DNA from: CAZMXP01 sp964570285 | GTDB lineage: Bacteria > Planctomycetota > PLA2 | Assembly: GCA_964570285.1 (NCBI GenBank) | Contig: CAZMXP010000019.1 | Location: 1-64,000, forward strand | DNA: 64,000 nucleotides | Reading direction: 5' to 3' | Shown: piece after piece, positions 7,613 to 16,518 of the stretch | Layout of the letters: every line of letters begins with the position of its first letter | Numbering within the stretch: the first letter of the stretch is position 1 | Program-made: the position numbers and the translations under genes | Notes under the pieces: generated by a model | Seen by the model: the letters and a program-made list of their open reading frames with translations, nothing else | Told to the model about the DNA's origin: nothing | The model's database searches: none

Positions 7613-9537
7613 CGATCAAAGATCACGACCTCGTCGCTGCCGTTGCAGCTGACCGCGAGGCGCGTGCCCGCGCCGTCGACGAAGAGCCCCTGCACCGGGT
7701 TCTGGCCGCCGTCGGGCACCGGGCGCGTCGTCGGGCCCGAGAGCACGGCGCCGCCCGGCGAGAGTTCGACGATCGTGTAGGTGTGGTCGTTGAACCCCGT
7801 CGAGAGCGCCTCGACGTTGCCCGCGAGGTTGCGGCGCAGGTGCAGGCCGATCGGGCCGTCGCCGACCGCGACCGTGCCTGCGATGGCGACCGCGTCGGTC
7901 GCGTCGTCCCACGTGAAGACCGTCAGGGAGTCGCCTTCGAAGTTGGTCCCGACGCCCAGCGCCCCGAGGAAGCGGAGCTGTCTCGGGCGGTCGCCGACGT
8001 TGCCGATCTTCTCCGCGAGGAACTGGCCGGGGAGCAGGCGCCAGAGTTCGCCGGGGATGCCGTCGGTCAGGAAGAGCGTGGTGCCCGCGGCGCGCCGGCG
8101 AAAGGCGCTGATCGCGCGGCCCGAGGCGCCGGGGAAGAAGAACGAGTTGATCGGGTTGCCGCTGAAGCCGAAGAGGCCGGTGACGGCGTCGTACTCGAGG
8201 AAGAGGATGAAGTTCGAGCCGTAGGAGGTCACCGTCGCGCCGCCGGAGAGCGGGTCGTTGTCGTAGGCGACGGCGTCGGTGACGTTCGAGATGCCGTTGC
8301 CGATGAGCGTGATGCCCCAGCCGTTCTGGGCGGGGATCCAGTGGTTGAGCGCGTAGCCGAAGTTGCCGTAGGTGAGCAGCGCGTCGGTGCGCGCGCCCGC
8401 GCCGCCCGCGAGGTGCGGCACGCCGTTCACGCGCGAGAGGGGGCATCCGCCGCGGGCCGGGCTGAGGGACGCATAGGTCCGGCGCGAGGCGCCGGAGTCG
8501 CAGTCGAAGAACTCCGTCCCCCCGCTGCACCCGACGCCGCAGAGGTCCCCCGCGAGCCCCGTGTACCCGGCGGGAGCATGGGCGAGGAACTCGGGGTCGT
8601 TGCAGAGGAACTCGGTCGTCACCGGGGGCGGCGGCGGCGGCGCTCCCCCGTTCACGCGGCCCGACGAGATCACGCCGCATCCGTAGTCCGTCCCGCGCAG
8701 CGTGCAGGGGCCGTGGGAGAGCACGCAGTCCCGCATCTCGTAGTCGCACCCGACCCTGTCGTCGAGGCCGTTGCCGAGGGCGGTGCAGGTCTCCTGTCCG
8801 ACGCAGGCATCGGAGGGGGCGCCGTCGAGCAGGAACCGCGTCGTCGTCCCCGCACTCGGGCAGTCCCACGCGTCGCTCTCCGTGATCGAGCCATCGCAGG
8901 GCCCGTAGAGGCTCGCCGCCCCCGTGAGGTTGTTCTGCAGAATGCCGCCGATGCAGTTGAAGTCGTTCGGCTCGAAGGCCTGGCAGATGACGAGGGCGTT
9001 GTTTCCGGGGGACACCCCCGTCCCCCCCCCGTTCTCGGCGATAAAGTGCATGCCGAACTGGACGTTGGTCGGAACCACGAGGTAGTTCCCGGGCGGGCCC
9101 TGGAACTCGACCGAGTGGGTCCCGGCGCGCCCGTCGATCGTCTGTCGCTGCCCGGGCACGATGGCGGGGCCGCCCGGCGCGTCCTGCTGCACGACGACCT
9201 GCGCGAAGTCGCCGGTGTAGTTGCCCACGGAACGGGGGGAGCCGAGGTTGATCGTGATCGTCGGGTTGATCGCCGGGGTCAGGCCCGCGGAATAGACGAA
9301 GCCGACCCGCGCGATGTCCTCGAGTCCCTGCGCGTCGAGCGTCGCGAGGTCGACCGGACCCACGCTGACGTTCGTCGCGCCCGGGAAGGCGCCTGCGGGG
9401 AAGGCCACCGCGACATCCCCGTCGGTGACGGTCCCGCCATTCTCGTCGACCGACGTCTGGGTCAGGAGATCGAGCAGACCGCCCTTCCCGTCGCACCCAC
9501 CGAGGACGAGGATCGCCAGCAGCACAGCCTTGGACAT
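7609..9537 (-). CDS. Large lipoprotein with ZU5-like N-terminus
   Basis: A predicted outer-surface lipoprotein of 642 aa. MSKAVLLAILVLGGC is a lipoprotein signal with the lipobox LGGC (Cys15). The start at 9537 is fixed by a strong GGGAGGTGACC ribosome site. Residues 28-90 (ENGGTVTDGDVAVAFPAGAF) resemble the ZU5/GAIN-like fold. The middle is Cys-rich with many CxxxxC spacings and a run of six prolines, and the C-terminal 250 residues are Gly/Asp-rich repeats that could form a beta-propeller. No catalytic motif is seen. It is transcribed divergently from the FGE-domain kinase 112 bases away and may be a surface-binding protein. The function is unknown. Confidence 0.75.
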   Translation of the reverse strand: MSKAVLLAILVLGGCDGKGGLLDLLTQTSVDENGGTVTDGDVAVAFPAGAFPGATNVSVGPVDLATLDAQGLEDIARVGFVYSAGLTPAINPTITINLGSPRSVGNYTGDFAQVVVQQDAPGGPAIVPGQRQTIDGRAGTHSVEFQGPPGNYLVVPTNVQFGMHFIAENGGGTGVSPGNNALVICQAFEPNDFNCIGGILQNNLTGAASLYGPCDGSITESDAWDCPSAGTTTRFLLDGAPSDACVGQETCTALGNGLDDRVGCDYEMRDCVLSHGPCTLRGTDYGCGVISSGRVNGGAPPPPPPVTTEFLCNDPEFLAHAPAGYTGLAGDLCGVGCSGGTEFFDCDSGASRRTYASLSPARGGCPLSRVNGVPHLAGGAGARTDALLTYGNFGYALNHWIPAQNGWGITLIGNGISNVTDAVAYDNDPLSGGATVTSYGSNFILFLEYDAVTGLFGFSGNPINSFFFPGASGRAISAFRRRAAGTTLFLTDGIPGELWRLLPGQFLAEKIGNVGDRPRQLRFLGALGVGTNFEGDSLTVFTWDDATDAVAIAGTVAVGDGPIGLHLRRNLAGNVEALSTGFNDHTYTIVELSPGGAVLSGPTTRPVPDGGQNPVQGLFVDGAGTRLAVSCNGSDEVVIFDR

Positions 9538-9649
9538 GGTCACCTCCCGCGGGGCCACCGCGGCCCCACTACTCGCAACCACATCCGCGCCTCCCGGGAA
9601 CACGAAATCCGTTCCCCATCCCGCGGGCCGGAGCCTAAGCTCATGGCAC

Positions 9650-12370
9650 GTGGCGTCCCGCGCGGAAGAGCTCTACGACCTCTATCTCGACGCCTGCCTC
9701 GGCGGCGCCGCGGAGCCCCCCGACGCCTTCTGCGCCCGCCACCCCGAGGGGGGCGAGGAGCTCCGCCGCAGGATCGAGGCGCTCTACCGCCTCGTGGACG
9801 ACGGCAAGGCCGCGAGCCCCGAGCCGCGCGCCGCGGACCGGGGCCTGCCGTTCGAGCGGCTCGGGGAGTTCAGGCTCCTGCGGCCGCTCGAGCAGGGGGG
9901 CATGGGAAGCGTCTACCTCGCGGAGCAGGAGGCGCTCGGGAGGCTCGTCGCCCTCAAGGTCGTCCGCCCCGAACTGATGGACTCGCCGACCGCGGCGGAG
10001 CGCTTCCGGCGCGAGGCGCTCGCGGTGGCGCGCCTGAACCACCCGGGCATCGTCGGCGTGCACGCGCTCGGCGAGGACCAGGGGCTCCGCTACATCGCGA
10101 TGGAACTCGTCCCCGGGAGGAGCCTCGGCGAGGTGCTCGGCGAGCACGCGGGCCAGGGGCGCAAGGTCCCCGCGCGCACGGCGGCCTCGTGGCTCGCGCA
10201 GGTGGCGCGCGCCGCGCACCACGCGCACGAGCAGGGGATCATCCACCGCGACATCAAGCCCGCCAACATCCGCATCACTCCCGACGGCCGCCCGCGGCTG
10301 CTCGACTTCGGCGTCGCGCGCGACGAGCGCTGGCGGGGGAAGACGGTGACCGAGGCCTTCACCGGCTCGCCTCTCTATGCTTCGCCCGAACAGCTCTTCG
10401 GCCGCCCCGTCGACGCGCGCGCCGACGTCTACGGGCTGGGCGCGACGCTCTACCAGTGCCTGACGGGCCGAACCCCCTTCGACGCGGAGACCCTCGAACG
10501 GCTCACCGCGCGCATCCTCGTCGAGGAGCCGGTGCCGCCGCGCAGGCTGAGCCCGGCGGTGCCGCGGGACCTCGAGGTGATCGCGCTGAAGTGCCTCGAG
10601 CGCGATCCCGGCCGTCGCTACGCCACGGCGGCCGCGCTCGCGGACGACCTCGAGGCCCATCTGGACTCGCGCCCGATCCTCGCCCGGCCCCCGGGCCCCC
10701 TCCCGCGTCTCCTCAAGTGGGCGAGGCGACGGCCGTGGCCGGCCGCCGCCCTCCTCCTCGTCACCCTCCTCGGCGCGGGGCTTGTCGGCTGGCTCGTCTG
10801 GCAGAGGGCCGCGAGGAGCGCCGAGGCGAGGCGCACCTTCGCGCAGGCGCGTGCCCGCATCGAGACCTACCGGGAGCGGCGCCGGGCGATGGAGCGGCAC
10901 GAGGCGGGGGTCGCCAAGGTGCAGCGCGAGATCAGCTCCCAGTACCGGACCGAGGCGGAGGACCTGCTGATCGAGGAGGCCGAGGACGCCGTCGCGGCCG
11001 CGCGGCGCGAGCGCGAGGCCGCGTTCTACGAGGTGCTCGACCTGGTGCGTCGCGCCGAGGCCCTCGACCCCGAGGCCGGCGACGCCGACCTGATCCGCGC
11101 CGAGCTCTATGTCGAGAAGTGGATCGAGGCGCGCACGGTGCGCGACCAGGAGGCGGCGGCCTCCTACAAGGACCTCGTCGCGCGGCTCGACCCCGGCGGC
11201 GTCTTCGCGGCGGCGATGCGCGCGCCGCGCCGTTTCCGGTTCACCGCCGAGCCCGCGGACGCCGGGATCTACCTCTTCCGCTACGCGGAGCAGGGGCATC
11301 GCCTCGTGCCCGAGCCCTACCTCGGACTCCCCGACGGCGTGCGCGCGGGCGAGGTGGTCCACCGCGTCGTCAACCGCGCCGGCGGATTCGAGCCGGGCGA
11401 TCTCGTGCTCGAACGCGGCGAGGTGGCGCGGGTCTTCCGGGGGGGCAGAGTCGAGGGGGCGGCGCTCCCGCCGGGCCTCGAGCTGCGGCCGACCGCGACA
11501 CCCCTCTACCTCTGCCCCTCCGCGTTCGCGGGACCCGCGCCCTTCGAAGCCGACCTCGACGAGGGCGTCTATCTGGCGGTGGTCCGCGCGCCGGGATTCG
11601 AGGAGCAGCGGTGGAGCTTCGAGACGGTCACGGTGATCGTCACGGCGCCGCACTTCCGGCTGAGGCCGCACGGGTCGACGCCCCCCGGCTTCGTGCGCGT
11701 CCCGACCGAGTCCTGCGACGCGACCTTCCTGATCATGGAGCGCGAGGTGACCGCGGCGGAGTACCTCGAGTTCCTGAACGACCCCGAGGTGCGGCCGCGC
11801 ATCGGCCCCGACAGCCTCTTCCCGCGCCAGCCGGACAACCGCGCCGCCGGAGGGCTGTGGGAGCGCGACGCCTCGGGTCTCTACCGCGTGCCCGCGGACT
11901 GGGATGCCCGATGGCCGATCGTCGGCCTGTCGTTCGACGATGCGACGGAGTACGCGCGCTGGCGCACGGAGCAGGCGCGCCGGGCGGGAATGCGCCACTC
12001 GTTCGCGCTGCCGACCTTCATGGAGTGGAAGCTCGCCACCGCGGTGGGCGCCGCGCGCATCTACCCCTTCGGCAACCGCTGGCGGCCGAAGTGGGTCAAG
12101 TCCTGCTACGCGCGGCCCAACGCGAACCTGGAACCGGTGCTCAGCTACCCGATCGACGAGTCCCCCTACGGCATCTTCGATCTCTGCGGCAGCGCGATGG
12201 AGTGGCTCGACGACTGGTACGACGAGCCGCGCGGGTATCGCCGCCTCGGCGGCGGATCGTGGGCGCGGGCGCAGCCGTCGGAGTTCTTCGCCTACGGCGC
12301 CGGGGCGATCCCGTCGTCGACCGGCGGCGAGTACGGCCTGCGGCTCGTGCTGCGCGAGGAGGGATCTTGA
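9650..12370 (+). CDS. Ser/Thr protein kinase fused to FGE-sulfatase-like domain
   Basis: A 906-aa membrane kinase. A helical N-terminal segment (1-70) precedes the kinase domain (about 72-340), which has glycine loop LEQGGMGSVYL, Lys103, HRDIKPAN (Asp201), DFG (219-221) and an APE-like SPEQ. One transmembrane helix follows near 364-385, then a coiled coil, then a C-terminal formylglycine-generating-enzyme/SUMF1-like domain (about 690-906) with GIFDLCGSAMEWLDDW and RRLGGGSW. Such fusions are common in Planctomycetota and Myxococcota, where the FGE-like part is usually a sensor or scaffold. The start GTG 9650 is the first in-frame start near the homologous region; the ATG at 9643 is in another frame. 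The stop overlaps the sigma-factor start, so the two are probably coupled. Confidence 0.88.
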   Translation: MASRAEELYDLYLDACLGGAAEPPDAFCARHPEGGEELRRRIEALYRLVDDGKAASPEPRAADRGLPFERLGEFRLLRPLEQGGMGSVYLAEQEALGRLVALKVVRPELMDSPTAAERFRREALAVARLNHPGIVGVHALGEDQGLRYIAMELVPGRSLGEVLGEHAGQGRKVPARTAASWLAQVARAAHHAHEQGIIHRDIKPANIRITPDGRPRLLDFGVARDERWRGKTVTEAFTGSPLYASPEQLFGRPVDARADVYGLGATLYQCLTGRTPFDAETLERLTARILVEEPVPPRRLSPAVPRDLEVIALKCLERDPGRRYATAAALADDLEAHLDSRPILARPPGPLPRLLKWARRRPWPAAALLLVTLLGAGLVGWLVWQRAARSAEARRTFAQARARIETYRERRRAMERHEAGVAKVQREISSQYRTEAEDLLIEEAEDAVAAARREREAAFYEVLDLVRRAEALDPEAGDADLIRAELYVEKWIEARTVRDQEAAASYKDLVARLDPGGVFAAAMRAPRRFRFTAEPADAGIYLFRYAEQGHRLVPEPYLGLPDGVRAGEVVHRVVNRAGGFEPGDLVLERGEVARVFRGGRVEGAALPPGLELRPTATPLYLCPSAFAGPAPFEADLDEGVYLAVVRAPGFEEQRWSFETVTVIVTAPHFRLRPHGSTPPGFVRVPTESCDATFLIMEREVTAAEYLEFLNDPEVRPRIGPDSLFPRQPDNRAAGGLWERDASGLYRVPADWDARWPIVGLSFDDATEYARWRTEQARRAGMRHSFALPTFMEWKLATAVGAARIYPFGNRWRPKWVKSCYARPNANLEPVLSYPIDESPYGIFDLCGSAMEWLDDWYDEPRGYRRLGGGSWARAQPSEFFAYGAGAIPSSTGGEYGLRLVLREEGS

Positions 12371-12915
12371 GGGAGCTCGAGGGCCGCCTGCAGGCGCACG
12401 CGAACGAGATCGCACGCATCGTCGCGCGCGCGGCGGGGCTGCTCCGCTACGAGAGCCGGGAGGACCTCTGCCAGGGCGTCGTCCTGCGCGCGCTCGAACG
12501 GGGTGGCCGCTACCGCGACGACGGGGAGGCCTCCTTCGTCGCGTGGCTGCGCGCCGTCGGGCGCTCCTATCTTGCCGACCGGTCGCGCTACTGGCAGGCG
12601 CTCCGCCGCAGGCCCGGCGGGCTGCTCCGGCTCACCGCGCACGGCTCGCGCGGCGTCGAGCCCGCCGACGGGGGCCCGGGACCCTCCACCGTCGCGTCGC
12701 GCAAGGAGCACCTGCGCCTCGCGGTGCAGGCGCTGGCGACGCTCCTGCCGCGCGACCGCGACCTCGTGCAGTGGTCGAGCGAGGAGGTGCCCCTCGAGGA
12801 GCAGGCGCGCCGGCTGGGCGTCGGCTACGACGCCGCGAAGCAGGCGCGGCTGCGCGCGATCGAGCGCTTCCGCAAGGCCTTCCGGCTCGCCACGAGCCGC
12901 GGGTCGAAGCGCTGA
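12367..12915 (+). CDS. Small ECF-like sigma-70 family factor
   Basis: A 182-aa sigma-70-family protein with a region 2-like segment (residues 20-80, EDLCQGVVLRALERG, FVAWLRAVGRSYLADR) and a region 4-like helix-turn-helix (120-175, LPRDRDLVQWSSEEVPLEEQ, LGVGYDAAKQARLRAIERF). The TTG start at 12367 overlaps the kinase TGA (TTGA), a strong sign of coupling. Kinase-sigma pairing like this is established for several planctomycete/acidobacterial ECF groups, where the kinase may activate the sigma factor by phosphorylation; that role is inferred here. A hairpin follows directly. Confidence 0.82.
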   Translation: MRELEGRLQAHANEIARIVARAAGLLRYESREDLCQGVVLRALERGGRYRDDGEASFVAWLRAVGRSYLADRSRYWQALRRRPGGLLRLTAHGSRGVEPADGGPGPSTVASRKEHLRLAVQALATLLPRDRDLVQWSSEEVPLEEQARRLGVGYDAAKQARLRAIERFRKAFRLATSRGSKR

Positions 12916-12946
12916 GACCGGACACCTGTGCGGATCGCACACGGTC
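12916..12946 (+). terminator. Hairpin after kinase-sigma pair
   Basis: The perfect stem TGTGCG/CGCACA (12927-12941, GAT loop) is nested in GACCG/CGGTC. It starts right after the sigma-factor stop and is followed by GC-rich sequence without a T-run. It could be a terminator or an operator for the next gene. Confidence 0.4.
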
Positions 12947-13010
12947 GGGGCGCCTCCCCCCCCGGCCCAGCCCCTGTTCGAGTGGCACGACGTTTTCGTG
13001 GCGTCAGGGC

Positions 13011-13934
13011 ATGAGGATCGCCCTTCTGCTTGCGTTCGCGGGTATCGGCTTTGGCCTCGGTTGGTACGCCCGGGGGCTCGAGGAACCCGTAACCCCGGTG
13101 CGGACAAGCCTGCCGCGCGTGGCGGCCGAGAGGCCGCCTGAGCGCGAGGTCTTGCCTGCCGAGGCGACACCCCAAGTGCCCCCCCAACCTGCCCCGCCCG
13201 TGGCGACAGGGGCAACGCCGGTGGCGGAGGGGCCCGCCGCGGAGGAGGACCCGTTCCGCGAGATGATCCGCGCCCAGCGGCCGCAGATGAAGGCGATGTC
13301 GTCGATGCAGGCGCGGCAGAAGCTCGAGGGGCCGGTGAAGGACCTCGGCTTCGACGCGGCGACGACGAAGCGGATCCTCGACCTGCTGCTGAATGAGGCG
13401 GAGACGCAGACCGAGCGCGCCTACGGGATGTTCCTCGGCGAGGCCGATCTCGACCCGGAGGCCTTCCTCTGGATGTGGGGGGTCGGCCCCAAGCTCTCGG
13501 AGGAGACCGAGCGCGATCTCGCGGCCTTCCTCGGGGACCCCGGCGTCGAGACGGTGCGCGCGAAGCTGAAGGCGGTGCACGAGAAGCAGATGGACGACCT
13601 CGCCGAGATGTCGGTCAACATGATGGCGATCCCCGACCTGACGCCGGAGCAGCGCGTGCAACTGAAGCGGCACTTCTCCGGCAACGACGTGATGCAGGAG
13701 CAGATGACGCAGTTCGCCGACGTCTTCCGCGACCGCGAGAAGATGCGCAAGCTGATGAGCGGCGACGGGCTCGCGGAGGAGATGGAGAGGAGCGCGGCGC
13801 CGCGGCGCGAGAAGATGCGCGCGATCCTCAACGACGCGCAGTTCGAGCGCTACAAGGCGTGGGAGGGGCTGATGGTCAAGCAGGCCGAGATGGGGCTCAA
13901 GATGATGGGCGGGCTCCAGGGGAAGTCCAAGTAG
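13011..13934 (+). CDS. Membrane-anchored protein of unknown function
   Basis: A 307-aa protein with an N-terminal hydrophobic segment (residues 1-20) that anchors or exports it. A Pro/Ala-rich linker follows (about 30-75), then an all-helical, Met- and charge-rich domain (80-307) with the phrase LTPEQRVQLKRHFSGNDV. The layout resembles secreted planctomycete proteins with Spy/CpxP-like helical modules, but no specific family is recognised. ATG 13011 is the first start before the signal-like segment. Its last 38 bases overlap the convergent sugar isomerase gene. Confidence 0.7.
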   Translation: MRIALLLAFAGIGFGLGWYARGLEEPVTPVRTSLPRVAAERPPEREVLPAEATPQVPPQPAPPVATGATPVAEGPAAEEDPFREMIRAQRPQMKAMSSMQARQKLEGPVKDLGFDAATTKRILDLLLNEAETQTERAYGMFLGEADLDPEAFLWMWGVGPKLSEETERDLAAFLGDPGVETVRAKLKAVHEKQMDDLAEMSVNMMAIPDLTPEQRVQLKRHFSGNDVMQEQMTQFADVFRDREKMRKLMSGDGLAEEMERSAAPRREKMRAILNDAQFERYKAWEGLMVKQAEMGLKMMGGLQGKSK

Positions 13935-14703
13935 CGAGGAAGGCCGCGGCGCGGCGGCAGGTCTCGACCGCGTCGTGGCTGTGGCGCGAGAGTTCGACCG
14001 TCGCGGGGAGCGTGCGGTCGGCCGCGACGCGATGCAGCGCCGCCATCACCGGCGCGAAGTCGATCTCGCCGTCGCCGAAGAAGAGGTGCTCGTGCACGCC
14101 CTTCCGGTGGTCGTCGAGGTGCACGTTGCGCAGGAGCGTCGCGTAGCGGCCGACCCACGCCTCGACCGGGCCCTCCTCCATGCAGTGCAGGTGCCCGACG
14201 TCGAGGGTCAGCATGAGGCGCGGGTGCGGCAGCCTCGCCCGCAGCGCGTCGAATCGCGCCATCGTGTCGATCGCCATGCCGGGCTCGGGCTCGAACGCGA
14301 CGTCGAGGCCCGCCTGCCCCGCGCGGTCGCAGACGCGCGCCAGCCCGTCGACGAGCAGGCTCTCGCCGCTGCCCTTCCCCGACCAGAGCGAGACGCAGGG
14401 CGCGCCGATCGCCGCGGCGAGGTCGATGCACCCGAAGAGGAAGTCGATTCGCCGCTGCCGCCCCGGATCGAAGAAGGTCGGGAAGTGCTTGCGCGCCGGG
14501 TCGAGCAGGAACCGCGCGCCGGTCTCGACGACCGGCAGCAGCCCGAGCCCGCGCAGGCGCTCGCCGAGGCGCGGCGCGGGCACGTGGTGCACGTCCGGCG
14601 TGAGCCCCACCGCGCGGAAGCCCGCCGCCGCGATGAGGTCGAGCGCGTCCTCGAGCCGGTGGTGGGCGAAGCCGTTGGTGTTGTAGCCGAGGAGCAGGCT
14701 CAC
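13897..14703 (-). CDS. Sugar phosphate isomerase/epimerase (xylose isomerase-like TIM barrel)
   Basis: A 268-aa TIM-barrel protein of the AP-endonuclease-2/sugar isomerase family. Characteristic segments are GYNTNGFAHHRLEDALD, VSLWSGKGSG, AFEPEPGM, LTLDVGHLHCMEEG and NVHLDDHRKGVHEHLFFGDGEID, which carry the metal-binding Glu, Asp and His residues. Relatives act on sugars or cyclitols, or in the Ebo pathway; the substrate cannot be assigned. GTG 14703 overlaps the stop of the upstream lipoprotein gene (GTGA), so they are co-transcribed. The 3' end overlaps the convergent gene by 38 bases. Confidence 0.85.
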   Translation of the reverse strand: MSLLLGYNTNGFAHHRLEDALDLIAAAGFRAVGLTPDVHHVPAPRLGERLRGLGLLPVVETGARFLLDPARKHFPTFFDPGRQRRIDFLFGCIDLAAAIGAPCVSLWSGKGSGESLLVDGLARVCDRAGQAGLDVAFEPEPGMAIDTMARFDALRARLPHPRLMLTLDVGHLHCMEEGPVEAWVGRYATLLRNVHLDDHRKGVHEHLFFGDGEIDFAPVMAALHRVAADRTLPATVELSRHSHDAVETCRRAAAFLATWTSPGARPSS

Positions 14704-15155
14704 TTGGCGCGGGAGAACTGCGCGAGCGCCTTCGCCTTCTCCATCCAGCGGTTCACCATCTTCTCCTTCGCCGCCACGTGCTTGCGCGTGGCCTCGGCGA
14801 CCGCCTCCGGCTGGAGGTCGTCGATCGAGTAGTAGAGCGCGCCCCAGGTGTCCAGCGCGTAGGTGCTCTGCTTCTTCGCGATGTCGATCGCGGCGTCCAT
14901 CTTGTCGCGGTCCCCCGCCTCGCGCGCCGCGGTCGCCTCGGCGAGCGCGGTCTCGAACGCCTTGCCCGCGGCCTCGATGGCAGGCCACGCGCTCTCGACC
15001 TTCGCGACGAAGTCCTTCGGGACGCCGGGGGGGGCCGGGGGGGTGGCGGGCTTCTGCGCGGCCGCCGGAGGCGCCGCCGCGGGCGCCTTGGGCTTGGGGC
15101 TCTTGCTGCATGCGGCGACGAGGGCGATCAGGAGGAGGGGGAGGATTCGGCGCAT
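14700..15155 (-). CDS. Small lipoprotein of unknown function
   Basis: A 151-aa protein with lipoprotein signal MRRILPLLLIALVAACSK (lipobox VAAC), an Ala/Pro-rich linker (20-45) and a helical domain rich in Ala, Glu and Lys. No catalytic motif is seen. It starts 25 bases after the rsmB stop and overlaps the isomerase gene by four bases, so it lies in an rsmB-lipoprotein-isomerase transcription unit. Confidence 0.72.
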   Translation of the reverse strand: MRRILPLLLIALVAACSKSPKPKAPAAAPPAAAQKPATPPAPPGVPKDFVAKVESAWPAIEAAGKAFETALAEATAAREAGDRDKMDAAIDIAKKQSTYALDTWGALYYSIDDLQPEAVAEATRKHVAAKEKMVNRWMEKAKALAQFSRAK

Positions 15156-15180
15156 GGGACTCCTTGGGTCAGGCGGCAGA

Positions 15181-16473
15181 TCATAACCGCAGCAGGCGCG
15201 CCATGAACCCCCCGTCCCCCCCCGCTTCGTCCGGATAGACCGTCCGCGCCACGTCGAGGCGGAACCCGCCTCGCGCCAGAAAAGCCTCGACGACGCCGAG
15301 ATTCTCCTCGGTTTCGAGGCTGCAGGTCGAATAGACGAGCGTCCCCGAGGGCGCCACGTGGCATGTGGCGTCCTTCAGGATGCGCAACTGCCGCTCGGCG
15401 AGCCCCGGGAGGTGCTTCTCGCGGACGCGCCAGCGCGCCTCGGGCCTGCGTGCGAGGACGCCGGTGTTCGAGCAGGGTGCATCGACGAGCACGCCGTCGT
15501 ACTCGCCCTCCGCGGGGCCGCAGGTGAGGTGGGCGAGCCCGAGGCGGTGGGCGTTCTCCGCAACCAGCGCGAGGCGATCGGGGTCGATGTCCCACGCGCG
15601 CACCGCGCCCCCGGGACCGACGAGTTGCGCGAGATGGGTCGCCTTGCCGCCGGGGGCCGCGCAGAAGTCGAGGAGGCGCGCGCCTGGTTCGGGCGCGAGG
15701 AAGGGCGCGACCTGCGACGCGACGGCGTCCTGCACGACGACGTGGGCGCCGACGAGTTCGAAGACGGGCCCGATGCGGACCTGCGGCGGCAGCGCGAGGA
15801 GGCCCGCACGCGGGCCCGGAGCGAAGGGCACCGCCGCCTTCGCGAGCGCCTCTTCCACCTCCCGCTCGCGTCCGGGGGCGATGCGGAGGTAGGTCCGCGG
15901 CGTCTCGGCCTGCAAGTCGAGACAGGCGAGCGCGCGCTCGGGGCCGAGTTCGGCGAGGCGGCGGCGCGCGATCCAGGGCGCCGTCGAGCCGCGCGCGGCG
16001 AGGAAGCGCTCGCCCGCGGGGAAGACGCTCTTGCGGAAGACGAGGAAGCGGCCCCCGCCGCGCGGCAGCGTCCGCCGCTCTTCCGCGGGCCTCGCCTCGA
16101 TCGTGAAGCCGCGCACGATGCCGCGCAGCAGCGCGTTGACGAAGCCGAGGTCGGCGAAGCGGCCCAGCGCCTTCACGTTCTCGACCGCGGCGTGGACCAC
16201 GGCATGGGCGGGGCTGTCGTCGAGCCAGAGGATCTCGAAGAGCGCGACGCGCAGCGCCGCCCGCACGTCGGGCTTGATCAGCGGGAGCTTTCGGCTGCTG
16301 TGGGCGGCGAGCACCGCGTCGATGGTCCCGCGCCGCCGCAGCGTGCCGAGCACGAGCGCCGTCTCCGCGGCGGGGCGCTCCCCCTCCCACGCGTCGCGGG
16401 CGAGCGTGCGCTCCCGCTCGATCCTCGACAGGATCCCCGCCGCCGCCCGCCGTACGTCCATAGGGCGCGCCAT
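15181..16473 (-). CDS. rsmB: 16S rRNA (cytosine967-C5)-methyltransferase RsmB-like
   Basis: A 430-aa RsmB/NOP2-family RNA methyltransferase. An N-terminal NusB-like helical domain (1-130, RRAAAGILSRIERE, AVVHAAVENVKALGRF, FVNALLRGIVR) precedes the SAM-dependent domain: LLDFCAAPGGKATHL (motif I), DAPCSNTGVLARRPEARW (motif IV) and LVYSTCSLETEEN (motif VI). Both catalytic cysteines (DAPC and STCS) are present. ATG 16473 begins MARPMDVRRAA. It is divergent from pfkA with a 45-base gap, so the promoters overlap. Confidence 0.92.
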   Translation of the reverse strand: MARPMDVRRAAAGILSRIERERTLARDAWEGERPAAETALVLGTLRRRGTIDAVLAAHSSRKLPLIKPDVRAALRVALFEILWLDDSPAHAVVHAAVENVKALGRFADLGFVNALLRGIVRGFTIEARPAEERRTLPRGGGRFLVFRKSVFPAGERFLAARGSTAPWIARRRLAELGPERALACLDLQAETPRTYLRIAPGREREVEEALAKAAVPFAPGPRAGLLALPPQVRIGPVFELVGAHVVVQDAVASQVAPFLAPEPGARLLDFCAAPGGKATHLAQLVGPGGAVRAWDIDPDRLALVAENAHRLGLAHLTCGPAEGEYDGVLVDAPCSNTGVLARRPEARWRVREKHLPGLAERQLRILKDATCHVAPSGTLVYSTCSLETEENLGVVEAFLARGGFRLDVARTVYPDEAGGDGGFMARLLRL

Positions 16474-16518
16474 GTTACGGGAGCCCCGCTCCGCCCGCCC
16501 CTCTGGTACACCAGTGGC

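Noticed and set aside
9643..9660. ATG at 9643 as kinase start
   Set aside because: It is in a different frame from the kinase; GTG 9650 is in frame and close to the homologous region.
7783..12366. Very long plus-strand frame running into the sigma factor
   Set aside because: Only the part from 12367 has protein-like sequence; upstream is an Arg/Ala-rich shadow of the lipoprotein and kinase genes.
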